A stretch of DNA of 64,000 nucleotides, taken from contig NZ_JWJH01000010.1 in assembly GCF_000949865.1 (NCBI RefSeq), forward strand, positions 92,619-156,618. The letters are read 5' to 3'. Position 1 is the stretch's first letter. Each line of letters opens with the position of its first letter. This document shows positions 43,238-52,817 of the stretch, piece by piece. This DNA is from Rhizobium nepotum 39/7. Its GTDB lineage: Bacteria; Pseudomonadota; Alphaproteobacteria; Rhizobiales; Rhizobiaceae. Under the pieces are notes generated by a model, which was not told the origin of the DNA, did no database searches, and worked only from the letters and a program-made list of their open reading frames with translations. The translations under genes and the position numbers were made by a program.

Positions 43238-44187
43238 GCGGGCAGGATAAAGCTCCACTGGTGGCGGTCATCGCCACCGGTGGTACCATCGCCAGCAGGC
43301 GCGGCGTCGATGGCGTCAGCACACCCAGCCTTTCAGGCGAGGACCTGCTGTCCTTGGTTCCGCAGGTCACCGCCCGGCTGAAACCGGTCGATCTGATGGC
43401 GAAGGATTCGTCTAGCCTGACATTGGCCGACATGCAGCGCATCAGCGATGCGGTGGGCGTGGAGCTCAACGATCCAGCTGTGGCGGGCGTCATCGTTCTG
43501 CATGGAACCGACGCCATGGAAGAATCCTCGCTGCTCGTGCATTTGCAGCACGTCATTACGAAGCCAGTTGTCTTCACCGGCGCGCAGTTTACAGCGGACC
43601 ATCCGGATGCGGATGGGCCGGCCAATCTGGCGAAGGCCATAGAAACCGCGCTTGATCGGGAGAATGCCGCAAAAGGCGTGCTCCTGTCCTTCGGTGGTCG
43701 CTGTCTGCCGGCATGGGGTCTTTACAAGCTAAGCGCGGACGAGGCGGATGCCTTCCGCTCCGCACGGCCGGTGGCTCGTGCCGCAGCGCTGAATCTTGTC
43801 GCTCCTGTCGCCGATCTGAGGATCGATATTGTTGCGATTTATCCCGGCTGCGACGCTACGCATATCGCGGCGAGCCTGCAGGCCGGTGCTGATGGCATCG
43901 TGCTTGCGGCACTTGGCTCCGGCAACGCCAATCCGGGCATTGCCGTGGCCGTGAAGCGCTGTGCTGAGCGCGGCGTTCCCGTCGTCGTTTCCAGCAGGGT
44001 GCCGGAAGGTCTGCTGGTGGCGAGTTATGGCGGTGGCGGCGGCGGTTACGATCTTGTCGCGGCGGGCGGCGTTCATTCATCCACGCTTCGGCCGGGACAG
44101 GCCCGCATTCTGCTGGCGGCGCTTTTGGCCAACAACAGCCCGGCGGAAACCATCCTTTCCGCGTTCGGCGAGCCGCATTCTCATTAA
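43234..44187 (+). CDS. ansA: L-asparaginase
   Basis: 317 residues of the bacterial asparaginase fold, hydrolysing asparagine to aspartate and ammonia. First catalytic threonine Thr18 in [11 protein letters not shown]; second threonine-aspartate pair Thr92-Asp93 in [14 protein letters not shown]; ligand serines at 59-61 (KDSSS). No signal peptide, so cytosolic. The start is TTG 43234, overlapping the permease TGA by three bases, with GGGAG upstream. Unlike the R. etli AnsA enzyme, which is a different class, this has the E. coli-type threonine motifs. Confidence 0.92.
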   Translation: MSGQDKAPLVAVIATGGTIASRRGVDGVSTPSLSGEDLLSLVPQVTARLKPVDLMAKDSSSLTLADMQRISDAVGVELNDPAVAGVIVLHGTDAMEESSLLVHLQHVITKPVVFTGAQFTADHPDADGPANLAKAIETALDRENAAKGVLLSFGGRCLPAWGLYKLSADEADAFRSARPVARAAALNLVAPVADLRIDIVAIYPGCDATHIAASLQAGADGIVLAALGSGNANPGIAVAVKRCAERGVPVVVSSRVPEGLLVASYGGGGGGYDLVAAGGVHSSTLRPGQARILLAALLANNSPAETILSAFGEPHSH

Positions 44188-44200
44188 GCAGCGGCAGCGG

Positions 44201-44218
44201 TGCCCGTGCTGGCGGGCA
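44201..44218 (+). terminator. Small stem-loop after asparaginase
   Basis: Arms TGCCCG and CGGGCA around six bases, 14 bases after the stop. Weak; no U-tract. Confidence 0.4.
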
Positions 44219-44225
44219 TCGAAAT

Positions 44226-44235
44226 TCCTATAGGA
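44226..44235. promoter_or_regulatory. Ten-base palindrome TCCTATAGGA before kdp
   Basis: A perfect palindrome in an AT-rich stretch with repeated TTCCTA (44225-44242), about 180 bases before the first kdp ORF. It may belong to the kdp promoter, for example a KdpE site, but I have no consensus to match. Confidence 0.3.
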
Positions 44236-44264
44236 TTCCTATTTTATTCCATCTTCGCCCGTCT

Positions 44265-44370
44265 CGAACCTTTATGCGGTTCGGGTGCATTCTTCTGTGC
44301 GAGAAGGGATGGTGTTCCCTTCTTAAGCCAGAAAGAGTGAAAAGCGACGTCCCACATGACGGCGCTTTTC
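44265..44370 (+). promoter_or_regulatory. Structured kdp leader with terminator-like hairpin
   Basis: Three hairpins in a row. CGAACC/GGTTCG at 44265-44283. AGAAGGGA/TCCCTTCT at 44302-44323. Then 44339-44370, with arms GAAAAGCG-CGTC and GACG-CGCTTTTC containing one internal mismatch, followed by a U-rich TTTTCTTCC. The third resembles an intrinsic terminator placed 40 bases before the first kdp start, so attenuation of kdp transcription is plausible. I know of no named riboswitch with this layout. Confidence 0.5.
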
Positions 44371-44410
44371 TTCCTGTCCGGCTCCTCGGTTCAAAAGGGA
44401 GTCCCCATCG

Positions 44411-44494
44411 ATGATGGACATTATTCTGATCGGCGCGGCCATGGTGTTTTTCGCACTCTGCTTTGCCTATACGCGTGCCTGTGACCGGCTTTAG
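44411..44494 (+). CDS. 27-residue membrane microprotein upstream of kdpF
   Basis: Sequence starts MMDIILIGAAMVFFALCFAY and ends TRACDRL: one hydrophobic helix with a short charged tail. It lies directly before kdpF in the same direction, 12 bases away. I recall similar short proteins ending in a Cys-Asp/Glu-Arg-Leu motif before kdpF in other proteobacteria, usually annotated as hypothetical. A role as an extra Kdp subunit or stabiliser, like KdpF, is inference. Confidence 0.65.
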   Translation: MMDIILIGAAMVFFALCFAYTRACDRL

Positions 44495-44506
44495 GGGGAG
44501 GCTGCG

Positions 44507-44596
44507 ATGATATTCGACTATGTTTTGAGCGGTGCTGTCACCGTCTTTGTCGCCGCCTATCTCACATATGCTCTCATTCGCCCCGAACGCTTCTGA
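44507..44596 (+). CDS. kdpF: KdpF, small subunit of K+-transporting ATPase
   Basis: 29 residues: MIFDYVLSGAVTVFVAAYLT then YALIRPERF. Length, single membrane helix and the YALIRPE(R)F end match KdpF, which stabilises the KdpABC complex. GGGGGAGG lies just upstream. Confidence 0.85.
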   Translation: MIFDYVLSGAVTVFVAAYLTYALIRPERF

Positions 44597-44615
44597 TCGG
44601 GAAGCGGCCGTTTGA

Positions 44616-44660
44616 GCATCGGATTTTCCGAAAACCGCATGACACTTTTCGGTCCGATGC
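44616..44660. repeat. Imperfect palindromic repeat between kdpF and kdpA
   Basis: Outer arms GCATCGGA and TCCGATGC (8 bases), inner arms CCGAAAA and TTTTCGG (7 bases), loop CCGCATGACAC. This outline (GCATCGG...CCGAAAACCG...CACTTTTCGG...GATGC) matches a short palindrome I recognise as common between genes in Rhizobium and Agrobacterium genomes. Here it sits inside an operon, 20 bases before kdpA, so it folds in the kdp message. Confidence 0.65.
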
Positions 44661-44680
44661 TTTATTGAAAGTTCAATACC

Positions 44681-46384
44681 ATGACCCTCAATGGATGGTT
44701 TCAGGTCCTGCTTTTCTGCGGGATCGTTGTCGCGCTGGTGAAGCCGCTTGGCTTCTATATGGCGCGTGTCTTTAGTGGCGAACGCACCCTGCTTTCGCCG
44801 GTTCTCGTCCCCGTCGAGCGCGGCCTTTATGCCCTTGCCGGGACAAGCGAACGCGAAGAGCAGCACTGGACGACCTATGCGGTTTCCATGCTCCTCTTCA
44901 ACCTCTTCGGTTTTGCCCTGCTTTATGCCCTGATGCGTTTTCAGGGCGCGCTGCCGTATAATCCGCAAGGAATGGCGGCAGTCGGGCCGGAACTGTCCTT
45001 CAACACGGCAGTCAGCTTCGTCACCAACACCAACTGGCAGAATTATGGCGGCGAAAGCACCATGTCCTATCTGACCCAGATGGCCGGTTTCACCGTGCAG
45101 AACTTCGTTTCCGCCGCGACCGGCATTGCGATCGCCATCGGGCTTATCCGCGCCTTCGCGCGCGCCTCCGGCAAGGCCATCGGCAATTTCTGGGTGGATA
45201 TGGTCCGCGCGACGCTCTACGTGCTCTTGCCCATCTGCATCGTGCTGACCCTGGTTTATGTATGGCTCGGCGTGCCGCAGACGCTGGGCGCTTATGTGTC
45301 GGCGCAGACATTGGAAGGCGCGCGACAGACGATTGCTGTCGGCCCCGTCGCATCGCAGTTGGCGATCAAGATGCTCGGCACCAATGGTGGCGGCTTCTTC
45401 AACGCCAATTCCGCGCATCCGTTCGAAAATCCTGATGCCATTTCCAACCTGATCCAGATGGTGTCGATCTTCGCGATCGGTGCTGCCTTCACCAACGTTT
45501 TTGGTCGCATGGTCGGCAATGCCCGTCAGGGCTGGGCGATCCTTGCCGCCATGGGCGTTCTGTTCATCGCCGGCGTTGCGGTCACCTATTGGGCGGAAGC
45601 GGCCGGAAATCCGCTGATGCACAGCTTCGGTCTTGCCGGCGGTAACATGGAAGGCAAGGAGGCTCGTTTCGGCGTGGCGCTCTCGTCGCTCTTTGCGGTC
45701 ATCACCACCGCTGCATCCTGCGGCGCGGTCAACGCCATGCATGGCAGCTTCACGGCGCTCGGCGGTCTCATTCCGCTCATCAACATGCAGCTGGGCGAGG
45801 TGATCGTCGGCGGCGTCGGTGCGGGTTTCTACGGTATTCTCCTGTTCATCATCATCGCCATCTTCGTGGCGGGGCTGATGGTCGGGCGCACACCGGAATA
45901 TCTCGGCAAGAAGATCGAAGCCAAGGAAATGAAGATGGCGGTTCTGGCCATTCTCTGCCTGCCGCTCGCCATGCTTGCCTTCACCGCCACGGCCACCATT
46001 CTGCCCTCGGCGGTCGCGTCGGTCGGCACGGCCGGACCGCACGGGTTTTCCGAGATCCTCTATGCCTATACGTCGGCGGCCGCCAATAACGGTTCAGCCT
46101 TCGGCGGGCTTACGGGCAATACCCCCTGGTACAACATCACCCTTGGCCTTGCCATGTTGATGGGGCGTTTTCTGGTCATCATTCCCGCACTGGCGATTGC
46201 CGGCTCGCTGGTTGCCAAGAAGACGGTTCCGGCATCGGCCGGCACCTTCCCAACGGATGGTCCGCTCTTTGTCGGTCTGCTCGTCGGCACGATCCTCATC
46301 GTCGGCGGTCTTACCTTTCTGCCGGCTCTGGCGCTCGGTCCGGTCGTGGAACATCTGGTGATGGCTGCGGGTCAGGTTTTCTGA
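44681..46384 (+). CDS. kdpA: KdpA, K+-translocating subunit
   Basis: 567 residues, usual KdpA length, with about ten membrane segments. It is the channel-like subunit binding K+. Selectivity-filter segments are recognisable as [60 protein letters not shown] and [20 protein letters not shown]. The ATG at 44681 follows the palindromic repeat. Confidence 0.97.
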   Translation: MTLNGWFQVLLFCGIVVALVKPLGFYMARVFSGERTLLSPVLVPVERGLYALAGTSEREEQHWTTYAVSMLLFNLFGFALLYALMRFQGALPYNPQGMAAVGPELSFNTAVSFVTNTNWQNYGGESTMSYLTQMAGFTVQNFVSAATGIAIAIGLIRAFARASGKAIGNFWVDMVRATLYVLLPICIVLTLVYVWLGVPQTLGAYVSAQTLEGARQTIAVGPVASQLAIKMLGTNGGGFFNANSAHPFENPDAISNLIQMVSIFAIGAAFTNVFGRMVGNARQGWAILAAMGVLFIAGVAVTYWAEAAGNPLMHSFGLAGGNMEGKEARFGVALSSLFAVITTAASCGAVNAMHGSFTALGGLIPLINMQLGEVIVGGVGAGFYGILLFIIIAIFVAGLMVGRTPEYLGKKIEAKEMKMAVLAILCLPLAMLAFTATATILPSAVASVGTAGPHGFSEILYAYTSAAANNGSAFGGLTGNTPWYNITLGLAMLMGRFLVIIPALAIAGSLVAKKTVPASAGTFPTDGPLFVGLLVGTILIVGGLTFLPALALGPVVEHLVMAAGQVF

Positions 46385-46393
46385 GGTGGCGCC

Positions 46394-46558
46394 ATGACCA
46401 GAGACAATCCCCGACGCAACCGCACCCTTTCTGTCCGCACTGGTGCTCCTGTCAACAGGAGCGCCGGTCCCGGCGGCTGGTGCGCATCCAATCTCATTCT
46501 TGCGATGATGGCGGCTCTGTTCGCCGCCGTCTGCGCTCTCGAAGTTCTCACGGGCTGA
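46394..46558 (+). CDS. 54-residue membrane ORF between kdpA and kdpB
   Basis: A basic, arginine-rich N-terminus ([17 protein letters not shown]) is followed by one hydrophobic helix ([20 protein letters not shown]). It has a GAGGTGG ribosome-binding site and begins ten bases after the kdpA stop, leaving 44 bases to kdpB. The positive N-terminus predicts an N-in topology. I do not recognise it; it may be a lineage-specific accessory of the Kdp complex or a non-functional ORF. Confidence 0.5.
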   Translation: MTRDNPRRNRTLSVRTGAPVNRSAGPGGWCASNLILAMMAALFAAVCALEVLTG

Positions 46559-46602
46559 TCGACCCTCATCGGTCGCCCTGTTTCAAACACTGGAGCCTCT
46601 TC

Positions 46603-48687
46603 ATGAGCCAGTCCAAACAAGCGAGCATCCTCGATTCTCGCATTCTCGTGCCGGCCATTGCCGACGCATTCAAAAAGCTCAATCCGCGCACCCTTGCGCG
46701 CAATCCGGTCATGTTCGTCGTGGCGACAGTATCGGTGCTGACGACCGTACTGTTCATTCGGGATATCATTGCCGGCAGCGCCGGCCTCGGCTTTTCCTTC
46801 CAGATCAATCTCTGGTTATGGTTCACCGTGCTGTTTGCCAATTTCGCCGAGGCCGTCGCCGAAGGGCGCGGCAAGGCGCAGGCGGATTCGCTGCGCAAAG
46901 CCCGCACGGAAACCCAGGCGAAACTTTTGACCGGCGATGATCGCAGCCAGTATAAGATGGTGGCAGGCACCAGCCTGAAGGTGAACGATGTCGTTCTGGT
47001 CGAGGCCGGAGATATCATTCCCTCCGACGGTGAAGTCATCGAAGGTGTTGCCTCCGTCAACGAGGCGGCGATAACCGGCGAATCCGCCCCCGTCATCCGC
47101 GAATCCGGCGGTGACCGCTCGGCCGTCACCGGCGGTACGCAGGTTCTGTCGGACTGGATAAGGGTTCGCATTACCGCTGCTGCCGGCTCCACCTTCCTCG
47201 ACCGGATGATTTCGCTCGTCGAAGGCGCTGAACGCCAGAAGACGCCGAACGAGATCGCGCTCAACATTCTGCTCGCGGGCATGACGCTGATCTTCGTTCT
47301 GGCCACCGCGACCATTCCGAGTTTCGCGGCCTATGCCGGTGGCTCGATCCCAATCATCGTGCTGGTGGCGCTTTTCGTGACGCTTATCCCGACGACGATC
47401 GGTGCTCTTCTGTCGGCCATCGGTATTGCCGGCATGGACAGGCTCGTGCGCTTCAACGTGCTTGCCATGTCGGGCCGCGCCGTGGAAGCTGCCGGTGACG
47501 TCGATACGCTTCTGCTCGACAAGACCGGCACCATCACGCTCGGCAACCGGCAGGCAACCGAATTCCGCCCCGTCACCGGCGTGTCCGAACAGGATCTGGC
47601 CGATGCGGCGCAGCTTGCATCGCTTGCCGACGAAACACCGGAAGGCCGTTCCATCGTCGTTCTTGCGAAGGAAAAATACGGTATCCGCGCCCGCGACATG
47701 CAGAAACTGCACGCCACTTTCGTGCCCTTCACTGCCCAGACCCGCATGAGCGGGGTGGATTTCGAAGGCGCCTCCATTCGCAAAGGCGCTGTCGATGCGG
47801 TTCTTTCCTATGTCGATGGCGGCGTTGCGCAACACGGTAATGCGGCGCTTGCCGTTAAAAACGAAACGGATGCCACGCGCGACATCCGCACGATTGCGGA
47901 AGAGATCGCCAAGACTGGCGGCACACCGCTCGCCGTGGTGCGGGACGGAAAGCTGCTCGGCGTCGTGCAGCTGAAAGACATCGTCAAGGGCGGCATTCGC
48001 GAGCGCTTCGCGGAACTTCGCCGCATGGGCATTCGCACGGTGATGATCACCGGCGACAATCCGATGACGGCTGCCGCCATTGCGGCCGAGGCCGGTGTGG
48101 ACGATTTCCTCGCCCAGGCGACGCCGGAAAACAAGCTGGACCTCATCCGCGAGGAACAGGCCAAGGGCAAACTCGTCGCCATGTGCGGCGATGGCACGAA
48201 CGACGCTCCGGCGCTGGCGCAGGCGGATGTCGGCGTTGCCATGAACACCGGCACCGTCGCGGCGCGTGAAGCCGGTAATATGATCGATCTCGACAGCGAC
48301 CCGACCAAACTCATCGAGATCGTCGAAATCGGCAAGCAATTGCTGATGACCCGCGGCGCGCTGACCACATTCTCCATCGCCAACGACATCGCCAAATATT
48401 TCGCCATCATCCCGGCGATGTTTCTGACCCTCTATCCGCAACTCGGCGTGCTGAATGTCATGGGCCTTTCGACGCCGCAAAGCGCGATCCTCTCCGCCAT
48501 CATCTTCAACGCGCTCATCATCGTCGCACTCATCCCGCTGTCGCTGAAGGGCGTCAAATATCGCCCGATCGGCGCCGGGGCGCTGCTGTCGCGCAATCTG
48601 GTCATCTATGGTTTCGGCGGCATCATCGTGCCCTTCATCGGCATCAAGGCCATCGACCTTGCCATCACGGCGCTCGGTCTCGTCTGA
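46603..48687 (+). CDS. kdpB: KdpB, ATPase subunit
   Basis: 694 residues, P-type ATPase. Phosphorylated Asp306 in [10 protein letters not shown]; actuator loop [17 protein letters not shown]; nucleotide domain with [10 protein letters not shown]; hinge [20 protein letters not shown] and [20 protein letters not shown]. It hydrolyses ATP to drive K+ through KdpA. The frame is open to 46480, but ATG 46603 with TGGAGC upstream gives the family N-terminus ([19 protein letters not shown]). Confidence 0.97.
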   Translation: MSQSKQASILDSRILVPAIADAFKKLNPRTLARNPVMFVVATVSVLTTVLFIRDIIAGSAGLGFSFQINLWLWFTVLFANFAEAVAEGRGKAQADSLRKARTETQAKLLTGDDRSQYKMVAGTSLKVNDVVLVEAGDIIPSDGEVIEGVASVNEAAITGESAPVIRESGGDRSAVTGGTQVLSDWIRVRITAAAGSTFLDRMISLVEGAERQKTPNEIALNILLAGMTLIFVLATATIPSFAAYAGGSIPIIVLVALFVTLIPTTIGALLSAIGIAGMDRLVRFNVLAMSGRAVEAAGDVDTLLLDKTGTITLGNRQATEFRPVTGVSEQDLADAAQLASLADETPEGRSIVVLAKEKYGIRARDMQKLHATFVPFTAQTRMSGVDFEGASIRKGAVDAVLSYVDGGVAQHGNAALAVKNETDATRDIRTIAEEIAKTGGTPLAVVRDGKLLGVVQLKDIVKGGIRERFAELRRMGIRTVMITGDNPMTAAAIAAEAGVDDFLAQATPENKLDLIREEQAKGKLVAMCGDGTNDAPALAQADVGVAMNTGTVAAREAGNMIDLDSDPTKLIEIVEIGKQLLMTRGALTTFSIANDIAKYFAIIPAMFLTLYPQLGVLNVMGLSTPQSAILSAIIFNALIIVALIPLSLKGVKYRPIGAGALLSRNLVIYGFGGIIVPFIGIKAIDLAITALGLV

Positions 48688-48699
48688 GGAGTAAAGAAA

Positions 48700-49266
48700 A
48701 TGTTGAAACAGCTACGTCCGGCACTGGTCTTGATCCTCGCCACCACCGTCATCACCGGCCTTGCCTATCCTCTGGGCATGACGGGCCTCGCGCAGGCGAT
48801 CTTTCCCTTTCAGGCAAATGGCAGCCTCATCGAGAAGGGCGGCACCGTTATCGGGTCGCAATTGATCGGGCAGTCCTTCACCGGCGAAAAGTATTTCCAT
48901 GGCAGGCCTTCCGCCGCCGGTGACGGCTATAATGCCGCTTCGTCTTCCGGCTCCAATCTCGGACCGACGAGCGCCAAGCTCATCGACCGGGTCAAGCAGG
49001 ACTACGAGGCTGCAAAGGCCGAAAATCCCGTAGCCGAGGTTCCGGCCGATCTGGTGACGGCGTCCGGCAGCGGTCTTGACCCGCATGTTTCGCCGCAGGC
49101 CGCCTATTTTCAGGTGTCGCGCGTCGCCAGGGCAAGGGGCATTGATGAGGCGTCGCTGCGCGCCATCGTTGACGCCCACGTCGAGGGACCGGAACTCGGT
49201 TTCATGGGCGAACCCGTCGTAAACGTGCTGGCGCTCAACATGGCCCTTGACGCGGCCGGCTCGTAA
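48700..49266 (+). CDS. kdpC: KdpC, K+-transporting ATPase subunit C
   Basis: 188 residues with one N-terminal membrane helix ([20 protein letters not shown]) and a periplasmic domain containing [35 protein letters not shown] and [20 protein letters not shown], all KdpC hallmarks. It starts 12 bases after kdpB and is followed by a hairpin. Confidence 0.96.
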   Translation: MLKQLRPALVLILATTVITGLAYPLGMTGLAQAIFPFQANGSLIEKGGTVIGSQLIGQSFTGEKYFHGRPSAAGDGYNAASSSGSNLGPTSAKLIDRVKQDYEAAKAENPVAEVPADLVTASGSGLDPHVSPQAAYFQVSRVARARGIDEASLRAIVDAHVEGPELGFMGEPVVNVLALNMALDAAGS

Positions 49267-49274
49267 ACTGAAAT

Positions 49275-49306
49275 GGCTATGGCGTTTTTTAAGAAGCGCC
49301 ATAGCC
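49275..49306 (+). terminator. Perfect hairpin between kdpC and kdpD
   Basis: Ten-base arms GGCTATGGCG and CGCCATAGCC with a 12-base loop containing a T6 run. It begins nine bases after the kdpC stop and ends ten bases before the kdpD GTG. Without a following U-tract it is more likely a processing, stability or partial-termination element lowering kdpDE relative to kdpFABC. Confidence 0.55.
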
Positions 49307-49316
49307 CTGACGACTG

Positions 49317-52031
49317 GTGATCGGTTCCATGCCTGACGATAATCGCGATATGCCGAGCAGACCGTCGCCGGATGCGCTGCTGGAAAACGCCCGGCGCGAA
49401 GCGCGCGGCCGGCTGAAGATTTTTCTGGGCGCAGCGCCTGGTGTCGGCAAGACCTATGAAATGCTGATGTCCGGCCGGGCAAAGCTTGCGGATGGCGTCG
49501 ACACCATTATCGGTGTCGTGGAAACGCATGGCCGCAAGGAAACCGAAATGCTGGTGCAGGGCTTCGAAATCATTGCGCGCAGGCGCATCGATTATCGCGG
49601 TCAGGTGCTGGAAGAGATGGACCTCGACGCCATTCTCGCTCGCCGTCCGTCTCTGGTTCTGGTCGATGAACTCGCACACACCAATGCCGCCGGCAGCCGC
49701 CACCCCAAGCGCTATATGGATGTTCAGGAAATTCTGGCGCAGGGCATCGATGTCTATACGACGCTGAACATCCAGCATGTCGAAAGCCTCAATGATGTGG
49801 TGGCGCAGATCACCCGTATCCGCGTGCGCGAAACGGTGCCGGACAGCATCATCGACCGCGCCGACGATGTCGAAATCATCGATATTACCCCCGACGATCT
49901 GATAAAGCGCCTGCAGGACGGCAAGGTCTATATGCCCCGCACCGCGCGGCGCGCCATCGAGAACTATTTTTCGCGCGGCAATCTGACGGCCTTGCGTGAG
50001 CTTGCGCTGCGGCGCACCGCCCAGCGGGTCGATGAGCAATTGCTCAACCACATGCAGTCGCACGCCATTTCCGGCCCATGGGCCGCAGGAGACAGGGTGC
50101 TGGTCTGTCTCGACCACGGCGGCAACGGTCCCGGTCTGGTGCGTTATGCCCGAAGGCAGGCGGATCGCCTGCGCGCGCCATGGACGGCGCTGCATCTGGA
50201 CACGCCCCGCTCGCAGCAATTGTCGGAAGCGGAGAAGGACCGGCTGGCCAGCACCATGCGGCTTGCCCAGCAGCTCGGCGGCGAGACCGTGACCTTGCCG
50301 GCGCTCGACCTGACGCGCGAAATCATCTCCTATGCCAATGCCAACAATTTCACCCACATCATTATCGGCCGTCCAAGAAAATCGTGGTGGCAGCGGATTT
50401 TGCAGCGTTCTTTGACGCATGATCTGATCGACCACGCCGGCGATATCAGCGTGCATGTCATTTCCGGTGACAAGAGCGAGGAAAAGCCGGCGCAGAGCGC
50501 GAGGCTTGCGTCGCCGCCGTCACGCCAGTCTCTGCGGGCTTATCTCAACAGCACCCTGTTCGTCGGACTGGCGATCGTGGCCGGCATCGTGCTCGATCAG
50601 ACGCTCGACGTTCAAAATCTGGCGCTCGTCTTCCTGATGGCGGTTCTGGCCGCCGCCGTGCGCGGTGGGTTGGGACCGGCGCTGTATGCCTCGGTGCTCG
50701 GCGCTGTCGCGTTCAACTTCTTCTTTCTGGAGCCGCGCTACACGCTGACGGTAAGCGCGCCGGATAGTGTCGTTGCCCTGCTGTTTTATTTCGGCGTGGC
50801 GTTGGTTGCCTCCAATCTGACGGTCGCCGTGCAGCGGCAGGCGGCGTCTGCGCGGGCAAGGGCGCGAATTACCGAGGACCTGTATCTTTTTTCCAAAAAG
50901 CTGGCTGGCACCGGCACGTTGGACGACGTGTTGTGGGCAACCGCTTTCCAGATGGCTTCGATGCTGAATGTCCGGGTCGTCCTGCTGCTGCCGGAAAACA
51001 ATACGATAGCGGTCAAGGCAGGTTATCCCCCGGATGATACGCTGGTGGATGCGGATATTGCGGCTGCCCAATGGGCCTGGGAACACGACAAGGCCGCGGG
51101 CCGGGGCGCGGACACTCTTCCTGGCGCCAAACGTCTTTATCTGCCGCTGCGCACCGGCAGCGGTGCTGTCGGTGTCGTGGGGCTGGACGACGACCGGCTC
51201 GGCCCGCTTCTCACGCCGGAACAGCAGCGTATGTTCGATGCGCTGTCCGATCAGGCGGCACTCGCGATCGAGCGCATCCAGCTCGTCTCGGATGTCGACC
51301 GGGCGAAGCTGGCGGCAGAAACCGATAGGTTGCGCACGGCGCTTTTGACCTCCATATCCCATGATCTCAAGACGCCGCTCGCCGCTATTCTCGGCTCCGC
51401 AGGAACGCTCAAGGATTTTGCCGACGACATCCCTTCCGATGCACGCAACGAGCTGCTTTCAACCATCGTCGAGGAATCCGAACGGCTGAATCGCTTCATC
51501 TCCAACCTGCTCGACATGACGAGGATCGGTTCGGGTGCGATGGAGCCGAATTACGGGTTGCATTTCGTTGGCGATATGATCGGGACAGCACTCTCACGCG
51601 CGGCAAAAATCATTGTGAGGCACGAGATCGCTCTGGATATTCCCTCCGACCTGCCGATGCTGAAGGTCGATCCGGTGCTTTTCGAACAGGTGCTGTTCAA
51701 TCTCATCGACAATGCAGCCAAATACGCGCCCGAACATACCGCAATTGACATTCGCGGGCGGCTGCTGGGCGGGCATGTCTTCCTGTCCGTTGCGGATGAG
51801 GGGCCGGGCATTCCCCCCGACGATACGCAGCGGGTTTTCGACAGTTTCTACCGGGTGCGCAAGACGGATCATGTGCAGGCCGGGACAGGTCTCGGGCTGT
51901 CCATCTGCAAGGGGTTCGTTGAGGCCATGGGCGGGTCGATCCGGGCGGAAAACAGGCCGGATCGCTCAGGCGCGCAATTTACCATAAGCTTGCCGGTTCC
52001 CGCCGAGGCGCCTGTGCTAGATCATGATTAG
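49317..52031 (+). CDS. kdpD: KdpD, sensor histidine kinase
   Basis: 904 residues from GTG 49317; an in-frame ATG at 49329 is also possible. Order: KdpD N-terminal domain with Walker A GAAPGVGKTYEM (38-49) and DELAHTNAAGSRHPKRYMD; USP-like domain (about 250-370); four membrane helices around 400-500; GAF domain; HisKA with SISHDLKTPLAA (His near 682); HATPase with NLIDNAAKYAPEH and GTGLGLSICKG. It senses K+ limitation or osmotic stress and phosphorylates KdpE. Confidence 0.96.
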   Translation: MIGSMPDDNRDMPSRPSPDALLENARREARGRLKIFLGAAPGVGKTYEMLMSGRAKLADGVDTIIGVVETHGRKETEMLVQGFEIIARRRIDYRGQVLEEMDLDAILARRPSLVLVDELAHTNAAGSRHPKRYMDVQEILAQGIDVYTTLNIQHVESLNDVVAQITRIRVRETVPDSIIDRADDVEIIDITPDDLIKRLQDGKVYMPRTARRAIENYFSRGNLTALRELALRRTAQRVDEQLLNHMQSHAISGPWAAGDRVLVCLDHGGNGPGLVRYARRQADRLRAPWTALHLDTPRSQQLSEAEKDRLASTMRLAQQLGGETVTLPALDLTREIISYANANNFTHIIIGRPRKSWWQRILQRSLTHDLIDHAGDISVHVISGDKSEEKPAQSARLASPPSRQSLRAYLNSTLFVGLAIVAGIVLDQTLDVQNLALVFLMAVLAAAVRGGLGPALYASVLGAVAFNFFFLEPRYTLTVSAPDSVVALLFYFGVALVASNLTVAVQRQAASARARARITEDLYLFSKKLAGTGTLDDVLWATAFQMASMLNVRVVLLLPENNTIAVKAGYPPDDTLVDADIAAAQWAWEHDKAAGRGADTLPGAKRLYLPLRTGSGAVGVVGLDDDRLGPLLTPEQQRMFDALSDQAALAIERIQLVSDVDRAKLAAETDRLRTALLTSISHDLKTPLAAILGSAGTLKDFADDIPSDARNELLSTIVEESERLNRFISNLLDMTRIGSGAMEPNYGLHFVGDMIGTALSRAAKIIVRHEIALDIPSDLPMLKVDPVLFEQVLFNLIDNAAKYAPEHTAIDIRGRLLGGHVFLSVADEGPGIPPDDTQRVFDSFYRVRKTDHVQAGTGLGLSICKGFVEAMGGSIRAENRPDRSGAQFTISLPVPAEAPVLDHD

Positions 52032-52091
52032 GGCGCGATTCCAGACGACAACCGTTCACGCGTTTCGCCATGCCGCTGAAGGAGATCGGGA

Positions 52092-52781
52092 ATGACCAGT
52101 TCCGCCGTTCGCATTCTGATCGTTGACGACGAACCGCCGATCCGCAAGCTTTTGCGGGTAGGTTTGTCGACTCAAGGATATGCGGTCAGCGAGGCGATGA
52201 ATGCCAGGGTCGCGATGGAACTGATGAACGAGGACAAGCCCGATCTCGCGGTTCTCGATCTCGGCCTGCCGGATATGTCGGGCCATGATCTTCTGGCGAA
52301 ATGGCGGGGGGAGGGGCTGGCCCTGCCGGTCATCATCCTTTCCAGCCGAACGGACGAAGCGGGCATCGTCAAGGCACTGGAGCTGGGGGCCGACGATTAT
52401 ATCACCAAGCCTTTCGGCATGAACGAACTCGTCGCCCGCATCCGCGTCGCCCTGCGCCATCGCCTTCAAAGCCAAGGCGAAAGGCCGGTGTTCCAGACCG
52501 GCGACCTGTCGGTCGATCTCGTCAGGCGCATCGTCAAGGTGGAGGACAGGGAGGTAAAACTTTCGCCCAAGGAATATGACATCCTCAGGGTTCTGGTGCA
52601 GCATGCGGGCAAGGTGCTGACGCACCGTTTCCTGCTGGAGCATGCGTGGGATGAACTGACCGACGTGCAATATTTGCGGGTCTACGTGCGCCAGCTTCGC
52701 CAGAAGATCGAGAAGACCCCGGATCAACCGCGCTACATCCTGACGGAAACCGGTGTCGGTTACCGGTTGCAGGACGTTTGA
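52092..52781 (+). CDS. kdpE: KdpE, response regulator
   Basis: 229 residues, OmpR class. Receiver with acidic pair in LIVDDEPPIRKL, phosphorylated Asp56 in LAVLDLGLPD, and Lys in ADDYITKPFGM. The C-terminal winged helix contains LSPKEYDILRVLVQHAGKVL and THRFLLEHAWDE, then YLRVYVRQLRQKIE. It activates kdpFABC when phosphorylated by KdpD, 60 bases upstream in the operon. Confidence 0.96.
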   Translation: MTSSAVRILIVDDEPPIRKLLRVGLSTQGYAVSEAMNARVAMELMNEDKPDLAVLDLGLPDMSGHDLLAKWRGEGLALPVIILSSRTDEAGIVKALELGADDYITKPFGMNELVARIRVALRHRLQSQGERPVFQTGDLSVDLVRRIVKVEDREVKLSPKEYDILRVLVQHAGKVLTHRFLLEHAWDELTDVQYLRVYVRQLRQKIEKTPDQPRYILTETGVGYRLQDV

Positions 52782-52808
52782 GGGCGTCGTTTTAATACGA
52801 CGCCCTCA
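52779..52808. terminator. Bidirectional terminator between kdpE and threonine aldolase
   Basis: Twelve-base perfect arms TGAGGGCGTCGT and ACGACGCCCTCA with loop TTTAAT. The left arm starts at the kdpE stop codon itself. The right arm ends ten bases before the 3' end of the convergent gene. Confidence 0.8.
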
Positions 52809-52817
52809 GAGGTTTCG

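Noticed and set aside
44188..44410. Known c-di-AMP (ydaO) riboswitch in front of kdp
   Set aside because: I see no conserved ydaO core, and Alphaproteobacteria of this group are not known to use that riboswitch; only generic hairpins can be claimed.
44228..46042. 604-codon minus-strand frame opposite kdpA
   Set aside because: His/Asp/Arg-rich antisense shadow of kdpA.
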